Shown: in pieces, positions 27,301-38,500 of the stretch
Layout of the letters: every line of letters starts with the position of its first letter
How positions within the stretch are numbered: the stretch's first letter is position 1
NCBI RefSeq assembly: GCF_964275005.1
Contig: NC_092701.1
Location: 30,371,106-30,435,105, forward strand
Reading direction: 5' to 3'
Source: Diadema setosum
Taxonomy: Eukaryota; Echinodermata; Echinoidea; Diadematoida; Diadematidae
Length of the DNA stretch: 64,000 bases
Made by a program: the position numbers and the translations under genes
Notes under the pieces: generated by a model
Told to the model about the DNA's origin: nothing
Database searches by the model: none
The model's input: only the letters and a program-made list of their open reading frames with translations

Positions 27301-29298
27301 AATGCACTGGGCTACCAGTGGTGGATCGTTGGCTTCTAAATACATGCATTAATATCAACAAATATCTATATTATGAAAGTAGCTTGCTGTTTTTGTTTGT
27401 ATTAGTTTGATTGGTATTCATTATTCCAAAAATGAGTCCAGACCACCTAGATTATTCCCAAATTCATCACCATATTGTCACTTTTTCTTCCAGGTTTGAA
27501 TAACTAGTGCACTGAGTGCTGTGATCAATGGTGATAGAGATGTGTGCTCATGTAGAGTGTAATTCCGTTTAGGATTGAAAAAAGATTGAAAAAGGATTGA
27601 AAAAAAGAGTGAAAAAGGAGTGAAAAACCTCCGGAGTTAAAGAAGAGTGAATACAATAGGAGTGAATTGAGAGTGAGAAAGGAGTGAAAAACGACTGACA
27701 AAAGAGTGAAATACGTCAGGAGTGAATTTAGAATGAGAAAGGAGTGAACATCCCACCAAAAACATTTCCGTCTTTTTTCACTCTCTTTTGGAGTGAAATT
27801 TCTGTTCACTCGAAATTCACTCCACTTCTAGTGATCCTTGACGTCACTACCAAGGGGAGTGAAAATCGAGTGAAAATTCACTCTTTCTTTTTTAGAGAGT
27901 AACTTGTTCTAAAGCAAATTAAGCCATTTGCCTAAAAAACGTTAGAATAAAAAGAAATATGATTGAAAACTATTCAATTGAATTATTTTACAAATCAAAT
28001 TTGTCGCAAAGGCCTGTGAAACATACGTTACCATGATTTCAAGTTTTCCTTTAAAACATTCCCTGGGGTTGAAATTGTGAATTATCCGTCCTATAAACTT
28101 AGAAAATGTCTCGTCCAATGCTGTAAACAATACTTGTGCCACCTGGTTATCTGCTGCAGAGAAAAAGCTTCACGGACTAACACGTTTCAGTATGGTTAAG
28201 AAATGAAACATACGTTACCACCGCTTTGGAAAATTACAAATGAAAATGTTACAAGGAAGTTACCAAACATAGGCATACGGTACCCCAATCTCTCCACTGA
28301 GTTTTCAATTATGAGCCATTACTAATCGCTTGTAAAAGTCACATCGAAGGTCAGATGTAACTTGCGTTACCGAAACATACGTTACCCCCGAAAAAATAAT
28401 CTTAATTAGATTCACTAACATTGCAACCATTCATCGATAACAAGTGTTATCTAGAGCCATCTATACTCCATAGTTGCTTAGAAACAGTCATTGCGACAAA
28501 ATGGCGCATCACGTTGACGACTCACAGGGAATGGACTGCACGAGATCTTTCTCAGTATCTGAGCGAACGGTATATATATTTTCAAAGTCATGTTTAGCGT
28601 AATTACATTCAAATATTGGTACTTTTTTACTATAAGCAAGTACTTTGGTGTTTGTTTTGTCGAGGAGAATAACAAGTTTACATCTCACTCAGATATTTAT
28701 ACCACATTAGGGTACCTGAACATAGGGTCAATATTGTAACGTAGGTTTCACTTAAGGCAACGTAAGTTTCAATTTTACATCTGCATGTTCACTGTCGTAC
28801 TTTTCACCAAAGCTTTATCCTAATAAAGACTAATATCCATAAATGAACAGATGAAAAACATATTTCAATTTTAGGCTTGCACTAACCATTCTTTTTGGCG
28901 ATAATCATTGTCAATGAGGCCCTGAATACCCTGGTAACGTAGGTTTCAATCACTCTAAATCAAACCAATATGTATGTTAATGATTACATAAATTATGAAA
29001 ACAATGGTTTTCATTTTAATTATCATATCATTACTTCAAAGTTATAGTTATTGTAGTGTACCAAATTCATTATGTGACACTTCATTCCTAGTAATTAGAG
29101 GTAACGTAGGTTACGTAATTATGTAAGAATATCTTATTACGGATTTGCAGTATGGATGTTCTTATTTCTCTGCTAAGGGAATTTTATCATTACTCCTTAG
29201 GTTCCAAGAGGTCAAAATGGGAAAATCAAGAGCCTAGATTCAGGCCGATTACTGGAGAAGGAAATAGGAAGAGATTGGAGAAGAAGCCTTCCTCACTC

Positions 29299-29369
<71 letters not shown>

Positions 29370-32300
29370 TGAAAATATTCACTCTTAATTGAGTGATTCC
29401 AAAAAAAAAAAGGAATTTAGAGCAAAATTGGAATGAATTTTGAGTGAAAAAATTCATTTTCACTCATTTTGGGTTGAGCTCAGGGATCACTCGAAGAGTT
29501 AGGAGTGGTCCCTGAGGTAAAGAGTGAAAATGAACATTTTCACTCTAAATTCACTCTTTTTTGTATTCATCCCATCAAGAGTGAATATTTTCACTCGATT
29601 TTTTTTTTTTTTTTTTTAGAGAGTAAATCCGAGAAACAACGTGTAAAAAAGTATTACGGTCCTGTGGAAAATCTTAAGAGTTGGGAAAAACAAGAGCGCA
29701 GAAAAAAATGAAAGAGTCAAAAAGCACAGAGCCTTCGGCAAGAAAATAAAAGAAGGCTTAAGCCGATCTCAGCAAAGGGTGAATGAAGGTGATAATGTCG
29801 ACTTGATTGACATGGAAATTGATTCACAAATTTAAAAATTTGCTAATGATGTATACTTATGTATGCTTTACAATGAAAGGTACTGGATAAAAGTGTTGGC
29901 TTGTAGATATCAAATTGAAAGGATGAAATGTATGTAAATTTCCTTGTTTATGCACCGAAAATCATCCATAAGAATTTCTACCCAATCTAACTCTTCCGAG
30001 ATATTAATGAAAATATGAAGTTTAGCCAAGAAAATAGAAGAAAGCGTTATACTAACGCTCTTATACCAACTTTTATATCATTTCACTTTAATACAACTCG
30101 CCATTTTTGCATTCTTCTCTCCTACATTGGCTCTTATCCGGTACCTTTTCTTAAAAGTTCCCTTTTGCAGAAAAATATCAGATTGTGAGTCTACAGTTGT
30201 CTTTAACAATGATGTATTATACATTAAAGACATTTTATATGTCACCGAACTTTTTTATGTAATGGAAATAGAAGAATTGCAATTTGTTCTTCTAACATTT
30301 CCATGCCTTTTCCATTGCCTTTTTCCAAAAAAAGAAAAGAAAAGAAAAGAGGGGGCATCCAAATTATGAAAGGTGCGCATTTTTGTGTTTATCATTGTTG
30401 TGTTTATAGACTAGTGTGTCATAGGTCAGTTATACTCTCAATCTAAAACCGAGAGAAAGCTGTCTATTTACGTGACCACTCTTGAATTGTTCTTAATTCT
30501 GTATTTTTTTGTGACTATTACCCAAACCATGCATTATTGTTGCTTAAAACGTACAGATTTCTTGGTACATTATTCCATAATGTGCCAAGAAATCTGTACG
30601 TTTTAAGCAACAATAATGCATGGTTTGCTCATTAATGAAACTCGTGATAATCATGCATTATTGATCATACAGCAATGGTGGTGTTTGCATTTTAAACTTC
30701 ATAGGCTCGCTGTGATTTATTTCACATTTTTCACTCTTATGCCTGATGTACCTTATTGATGTAAATTTCAATATGCTAAACAGTTAAGTGCTGACCAGTT
30801 TGTGTACTTACACTGTGCAATGTTGCTTAGCGATGTATCATTCCTTTTTAATGCACTTTCCAATGCATCTCCACTTTCGAGTGATTAATATTTCAAACTT
30901 GAAACATTTGAAACATACGTTACAATTGTTTATAGTACGCACTGATACATTTTAGGGCTTCTTGACAATGTCTTTTGTGACTCTTATATAAATGTATTCC
31001 TTGGGTTTTGAACACGGCACTTCAACAGGTAATTTTGCAGTGAAACTCATAATATTCAGACAAAATAAACTCTTGAAATTTAGATATTTTATTTCAATTT
31101 TTCATGTAAGGCCAAATGTATATACTATACGGACGATAACATCAGACGACAATTAAATAAATCTGCTTCCAGAAGTACTGAAGGTCTTGCAACGCTGGTA
31201 CTCTTGATATTTATTAGAACTCTTAATATTTATCTTGTTTTTTAGTGTTTAGTATATTTATGTAACATACGTGACTCATATGCGTAACAAACGTTACCAA
31301 GGTTTAAACCGTCACATTTTCATTTGTCATATGGTGACTGAGATTGTTTGAGAATATGTGTAGGACAAACCCATCTAAAATAATTTGGCAGTTATCTGCA
31401 AGGTCTATGTGTCCGAATAGAAAAAATATAGGAAACAATCTAACTTTACATGGTGAACAACCTCCATCATATCTATCAACATCTTAATTCACGGTTACAG
31501 TGACTTATCAAATGAATGAAAAAATATAGAAGGCACATTGAAATAAGAATGGTCATATCTTCGAAACTATCCACCAATAGAAGGATAGTTGCATTGTCCA
31601 TCCCTAAACAGAATGAATGTGGTCAAAGAAAAATAAGCACAGTAACGTAAGTTACAGTGGTGAAATTTTCATGTTCAGCTTCAAATATCAGAACATAAAA
31701 AGTTTGCAACATTTGTTGCTCATTTTTGTTTGAGTTGAAATTCAATGTATCCTCTTGCAATTTTTCGTTGTTGGAATGTTTTTGAGAAAACTTTATTTTT
31801 TCAAAATTTCAAAACCTGAATTGTACATTTTTAATGGTTTTGGCCCAGAAATGCAATGTTATTCAAATATATACAAATAAGAGAAAATAATATCATTGAA
31901 CAGTAAGAGTATGTGTTTACAGACAGAGAACCTGAACAATAATAACAAAGACAGGGTATTAAATAGATGAGCTGATAGAGGAAAACGGCTGGAAAACCCA
32001 TATTCAGCGACACTATTGTATAGTCACCGGTCTTCCATGAGCTTTCATGGGGACCAGAAGAAGAAGAAGAAGAAGAAGAAGAAGAAGAAGAAGAAGAAGA
32101 AGAAAACACAATAGAAAAGAGGGGGAGGAAGGGGGGTCGTATCGTCTTGTAATAACAATAATGATTTTCAACATTATCTTCTAGTACTAAAGGTCCATAT
32201 ACAAATCAAAATAATCATTGATTATACAAACATCATTAATTTAACTTCATGTAGGTTCGGGGGGGGGGGTGTTTCATCAAGTTAGTCAGCCCTGACAAGT

Positions 32301-32514
32301 TGTCAGTCTCTGACAATTCAGCAAAATCCTCTGTTTTGATTGGTTAAGACGCTCTTGTCACTGACTGTTACCATAGTAATTGTCAGCGACTGACAACTTG
32401 TCAGTGCTGACTAAATTGAAACACCCCCTGATTACGCGTGAAAGTTTATATCGCTGTATTACTACAGTATTAGATGGCCAACTTCACGCGTAGCTAGGCC
32501 GCTCGCGAAGAACA

Positions 32515-32554
<40 letters not shown>

Positions 32555-35500
32555 AGCGACAACTATTAAGCCCGTCGTTTCACTCGGAGGGGAGGGGGGG
32601 GGGGTGTTTGAACGAAAATATGTTTGGGGGGGGGGGGCGGGAGGGGGCAAACATAATTATCATTTTGCTCCCCACCCCCAATAATTCCCAAAATGTGGAA
32701 AACTGTCTTGTTTTATTTCATAGATATCTGTCCAAATATTTCACCTCCAAAAGAGTGCACACTGAGTCTGGATTGTTGAAATTCAATTCTGAAATTAAAG
32801 ATTTGCCCCGATCGGTCCTTTTCCAAAGAAAGTATATTTATCAAAATATAGATTGACATATTTCCGAATATATAATGTGCACCATATCTGATTTAAAAAA
32901 ATACAAAAGTTCCCCTGTGTGGTAGAGCCAAGTAGAGGATATCCATCTCTTTTCAGTTTTGGAACCCTTTTCCCAGGCACAAGGCATGGGCGTAAATCCC
33001 GGGGGGGATGGGGGGGATATATCCCCCCCACTTTTGAAGGAGGGGGGGATGGCCTGTACAAATATCTCCCCCTGAAATTCTCCCAAGAAAAAGATGTAGG
33101 AACAAAAAAAAAAACAAACAAACAAACAAAAAGAAATGTGGTGATATTGATTTCAGCATGATGGATTATTGCATAGCCTATAATCTAGGCGGAGAATGCA
33201 GTTATTGTTTTTGTAATTTGCTGTTAAGCTAAACGTATGATGCAACAAGATAATTGTCTTTGCCAAGCGATACATCTGATGCGGCGAGACTACGAACAGT
33301 GGACGCATCTACCGCGTCCGCTAGGCGCCACGATCGGTGGCAGTTTTTTGTTGTTTTTTTTCGGTATAAGAGACTGCCACCGATTAAAAAAAATAATAAA
33401 ACAACGACAAACAACTGGCTCATAGGCGGTGTATTCGCGCGCATCCACTGTTCGTAGTCTCGTCGCATCAGACCAGCTGCATCCCCACCTAGGTTATAGG
33501 CTACATCTGTAATGCATGAGCCATGACGTTCGCACGCCCGCCTCGTGACGAGAGCATATACTGCTGGACAGTGCTAGCAGCGCTCGTGTACTTCTCTCGC
33601 ATACCAATGCATGCAGTGGCGTATCTGGGGGGAGGGGGGGGGGGGCAAGGGGGGCACTTGCCCCGGGCGCCACTCCTTGGGGGCGCAAAAAAAAAAAAAA
33701 AAAAAAACGAAGAAGAAAAAAAAAATAACAGAAGAAGAAGAACAAACTCGCCCGGAAAGGGGGGGGGGGGGGGGGGAATGGTGGGGGGGGGGGGGGTGGA
33801 CAGAAAACCAAATCAAAGAAGATAAAAACAAAACATGATGATGACGCGGACAAAATGACAATTTTCATTGCGTTCACACAAGAATTCCATGTTCTGTAAA
33901 CTGAAATACAAAAATTTTCGGCTCGCTCGCTGCGCTCGCTCGCCAAAATTTATATAAAAAAAGAAGGTAAGAACAAAACGTGATGATGACGCGGACAAAA
34001 TGACAATGTCTATTGTGTTCACACCTGTCATTTTATATTTAGCAGGCAAAATATGTCACGAAGAAGCGGCTGCAATTTCTTTCGTTCTGAAGCGATCGCC
34101 AATTGGTTTCGAACATACGGGGGGGGGGGGGGCGCAAAAAAACCCAAATTAAACAAGATAAGAACAAAACGTAATGATGACGCGGAAAATATACAAATTT
34201 CGGCTCACTCGCTCGTACTAACTTGGAATATTTTTTCCAAGTCCTCGGTTTGTTGGTATAAATCGTTATCTATAAGGCCGTCACTATATCTTGATTAAAA
34301 TTGTAAGATGTAATAAGCAAAAAATGACAAGAGTTCCATGTTTTGTAAGATGAAATACGAAAATTTTCGGCTCGCTCGCTGCGCTCGCTCGCCAAAATTT
34401 ATCAAAGAAAAAAAAAAAAAGAGATAAGAACAAAACGTGATGATAATGCGGAAATAGGCCTATACAAATTTCGGCTCACTCGCGCGTACTAATTTAGGGT
34501 ATTTTTAAAAGTCCTCAGCTTGTTGGTATAAATCGTTATCTATAAGGCCGTCACTATATCTTGATTAGAATTGTAAGATTTAATAAGCAAAAAATGACAA
34601 GAATTCCATTTTTGTAAGCTGAAATACAAAAATTTCGGCTCGCTCGCTGCGCTCGCTCGCCAAAATTTATCAAAATTCATTACATTTAAATCACCCCTCA
34701 AAAATGACCCCTTTTAAGTTCTTGAAAAAGCATATCATATGGACTTTCTTTAAAGTCCCTACCGGGATGGGTTTGGGGTTAAACACTTTTTCAGAAATTA
34801 AGGGCGCAATTTTCTCGCTTGCCCCGGGCGCCGTTTTCCCTAGATACGCCACTGAATGCATGTAAAGCAATATCGACCGTAATGCATGCTTCGGATGTTG
34901 AACTACTATCGTAGCCACACTACAGGCAACCAGCTGCATTCAACCAGGGAGGTGCTCTTCCCACCTCCTTGATGCAACACAGTCTGTAGGGCCATGGACG
35001 TAGGCGTGAACGAGTGCACCATGCCGAGCGCGATACGACTCACGTCGAGCTCCGCATAAGATACCCAATTAAGATCTAGATAACAAACGAGTTCGTTAAC
35101 ATCCTTGTACGAGTTTCAGTCGTAGGAATTGCAACGCATTTACCCTCTCCATATTGGCTCATATTTGCTCAGTTAGTACACCTCGTTTGCCTCCAGAAAA
35201 AAACAAAAGGAACGGATGTCGATTCCCATATTTTGCCATAATTTATGCAAGTACCTCCTTTAATCTAATGAACATTGCTTTAGATTAATGGTTCAGACCT
35301 ATTAACCAAACGGCAGTTTTTTGGACTGTTAAATGTCAAAATTTTCAAGCTCGCTCGCTTCGCACGCTCGCATTGAATCGTCATGCCATTCTCCTGATGT
35401 TGCTGCCGGGTAATTGCCAGCAGTTGCGCCCGGTGCGCCCCCCCCCCTTATTTTTTCAAAGCGAAAAAAAATATAGCTACAAACGGCAGTTTGGGGACTG

Positions 35501-38500
35501 TAAGATGTCAAAATTTTCAAGCTCGCTCGCATCAGGGAGGTGGGAAGAGAAACACCTCCCTGATCGCATTTAATCGTTAAGTCATTCTCCTGATGTTGCT
35601 ACCAGTAATTGCCAGCAGTTGCGCCCGGTGCGCCCCCACCCCCTTAATTTCCTAAGCGAAAAAAATACAGCTACAAACGGCAGTTTTTGGATTGTAAAAT
35701 GTCAAAATTTTCAGGCTCGCTCGCTTCGCTCGCTCGCACTTAATCGTCATGCCATTCTCCTGATGTTGCTGCCGGGTAATTACCAGCAGTTGCACTCGGT
35801 GCGCCCCCCCCCCCTTATTTTTCAAAGCGAAAAAGATATAGCTACAAACGGCAGTTTTTGGACTGTGAAATGTCAAAATTTTCAAGCTCGCTCGCATTTA
35901 ATCGTTAGGTCATTCTCCTGATGTTGCTGCAAGTAATTGTCAGCAGTTGCGCCCGGTGCGCCCCCACCCCCCTTAATTTCCTTTAGGCGAAAAAATATAG
36001 CTACAAACTGCCGTTTTGGGACTGTACAATGTAAAAATTTTCAAGCTCGCTTGCTTCGCTCGCTCGCATTTAATCGCTATGCTATTCTCCTGATGTTGCT
36101 GCCGGGTAATTGCCAGCAGTTGCGCCCGGTGCCCCCCCCCCTTAATTTTCAAAGCGAAAAAATGTAGCTACAAACGGCAGTTTTGGGACTGTAAAGTGTC
36201 ACAATTTTCAAGCTCGCTCGCTTCGCTCGCTCGCATTTAATCGTTATGTCATTCTCCTGATGTTGCTGCCAGTATTAAATTGCCAGCAAATGCGCCCGGT
36301 GCGCCCCCTTAATTTCCAAAGCGAAAAAAAAAAAAAAAAAAAATAGCTACAAACGGCCGCTTTTGGACTGTACAATGTCAAAATTCATGATCGCGTTCAT
36401 GGTCTTCAGTGTAAGAATTACGACAAGAAGTTTCTCTAAATGATACCATTTACAGGCAAAATTGTTAAATAATAATCTTCATAAAATGTACTGCTACCTT
36501 AAACATGTTGGACTGTTTCAAGTCGATAGAACACGCAAAAAAAAAAGAAAATGAATCAAATTGTACCATTTACAACATCAATATGCAAAAAGTTCTCACT
36601 GTGGGAGGGGGAAACCCCCCCTCCCACACCCTCCCCCCTCGCTCGCATCGCTCCTTCGCATCTTATCGCTCCCCCTAAGATCAAATCCTGGCTACGCCGG
36701 TGATAGGCCCCACTATTTAGGCCTTCACAGTGATGTCGCACAGGCGGAGCAAGAGCTGAAATACCACGATGTAGTCATTCAATTATCTATGAATATTTCT
36801 TTTTCTTACTTGTTTTTTATAGGAAAAAAATCCCAAATTTCACCAAAAGTGTGCACCAGATCGCTGAATTTGAGGTCTGAAAATGCCAAATTTTCTTCGT
36901 GTGGGAGGGGGATACCCCCCTCCCACACCCTCCCCGCTAGGCCGCTCCGCTCCCTCACACAGATATTCAAACTCAAAGTCCTTCCCCTGCCCCCATCATT
37001 AAAACGGAACGATGCCTCTGTGATGATTGCTTTACTGACTTAAATCAAGAAAATTGAAGAATACAATTTATTAATAGCTACAGGAAACTATCTACTACGT
37101 TATTCAAGAAATGGATATCCTTATTAGCATTTTATTGAATTTATTTGGGTATTATTCAGGGCTGCGCTACGTTTTTGAAAGGGGGGGGGGGGGGCAAAAT
37201 CGCCTGTCAGTCAAGAAGAAAGAACATCAAAAGACAAGAGAAACAACAATAAAAAAGTCTTCATACTTTTAAGGTCTGACTGACAAGGAAAAACAAAAAA
37301 ACAAAAACAAGAACAAAAAGTCGTCATATTTTTGCTGCCACTTCCCTCCCACTTTGCATGGAAAAGAGTGGGACATTTGTTTGATCCCTGTAAAGTGTGT
37401 GTGTGTGTGTGGGGGGGGGCAAGCTTCCCCCCCCCCCCCCCCCAGGGCTGCGCCTGTCCGGTTATGGGCTTGTAATCGTGGTGATGGTGACTATCGCCAG
37501 TCATCCCCCCCACTCCTCAGTACGGATTTACGCCGTTGGCACAAGGCCGTAAAGTACACTTTCGGGACTGTTGGAAAATTCCATTAGAAATGTGTGAACG
37601 AGATATTTTCATCTGAATTCTGAAATGTGGCAGTCCCCCTCCCACCCCCCCCCCACCCCCCCCAAAAAAAGTCATTCTGCCCCAAAAATACCCGAGATGC
37701 CGAAAATGTTCATGCTTTTTTTTTTAAAATAGAAAATGTCTAAATATTTCACCCAAAGTGAGCACCAAATCGTTGAATTTCAACTCTTGAAATGTAAAAT
37801 CTCCCGTGTGGGAGGGGAGATACCCCTTCCTACACCTAGTCCAGATTGGTTCCTAGCTAATCCAAATGGACTTATTGTATAGGCCCCATGTGGGAGACTG
37901 ACAATTTCCCAATTGCTTCGAGAAAAAATGTGCATCAGATCTGTCACATCAATTCCAAAAATTAAAAAAAAAGTTCCCTCACGAGAGAGTTTGACTTGTG
38001 GTTTCCCTTTAAACTATATAAGTATAAATGACGACACCTTACTACTTTCTAATTTGTCGTAAAAATGTCATCAATAATTTTTATGTTAACATTTTCAAAC
38101 TTATACGATAACGTTAGGTATTAGCATTAATTTACACTTTTTAACATTCGAAATGATTTTACTCTGAAGTGGGTAACCATTCATGCATGTTAGCATTAAT
38201 AAATCATCATTAACAGCTTTTTCAAGTTCAAGAGTATTACTGGATGCATATAAGTATCATCTGCATAAAACGACACCTATTGACAGTTTTTTTTTAACTA
38301 CCCGAGGTAGACTAGCCAACGTAGCAAGAGATTATTCAGCGCATTTCCAACATTCTTGTGCCATCTGTACTCCACTCCTTCTGTGGAGGGTTTAGAGTTT
38401 GGTACAGCCAATTAAGGAGGTTCTCTTGAACCTCCTTGGTACAACTCTCTTACAACTTTCCCCATGAGGGTTACATTTTCCATATTTTCCGAAATATCAT

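Larger units (their letters stand above)
19626..27900 (+). mobile_element. Possible 8.3-kb CACTA-like element
   Basis: The left end (19626-19815) reads ACTCTCTAAAAAA and then repeated GAGTGAA/TTCACTC words; the right end (27533-27900) has the inverted counterpart ending TTTTTTAGAGAGT. Neither end has a partner close by, so they may bound one element. Arrays of short subterminal repeats resemble CACTA/EnSpm elements. I see no matching target duplication and no transposase, so these may instead be two unrelated truncated MITEs. The SAM-like locus lies inside. Confidence 0.35.
28018..31655. promoter_or_regulatory. Array of GAAACATACGTTACC-like motifs
   Basis: Matches at 28018, 28205, 28372 (this strand) and 28736, 28757, 28933, 29100 (complement), then 30910, 31283 and 31642. 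They share the core TACGTTAC. Function unknown; these may be subterminal repeats of an unrecognised transposon or a transcription-factor site cluster. Confidence 0.4.
32985..37538 (+). mobile_element. 4.55-kb non-autonomous hAT-type element, copy 1
   Basis: The ends are imperfect inverted repeats, CATGGGCGTAAATCC and the complement of CAACGGCGTAAATCC. They are flanked by an exact 8-bp direct repeat GCACAAGG (32977-32984 and 37539-37546). The 8-bp duplication and CA ends are typical of hAT transposons. No transposase ORF is present. Inside are a ~340-bp foldback (33173-33508), a smaller hAT element (33614-34854), a six-unit tandem array (about 35320-36390) and G/C homopolymer tracts. A near-identical inverted copy lies at 43534-48053 with a different target duplication. 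Confidence 0.85.

Noticed and set aside
33494-33946. Overlapping Pro/Phe- and Gly-rich open frames on both strands (also 46995-47538)
   Set aside because: They come from long G/C and T/A homopolymers in the nested hAT element and differ between the two copies in homopolymer length.
36561-37043. 160-codon open frame in hAT copy 1
   Set aside because: No similarity to transposases or other families. The counterpart in copy 2 is broken differently, so it is not under coding constraint.
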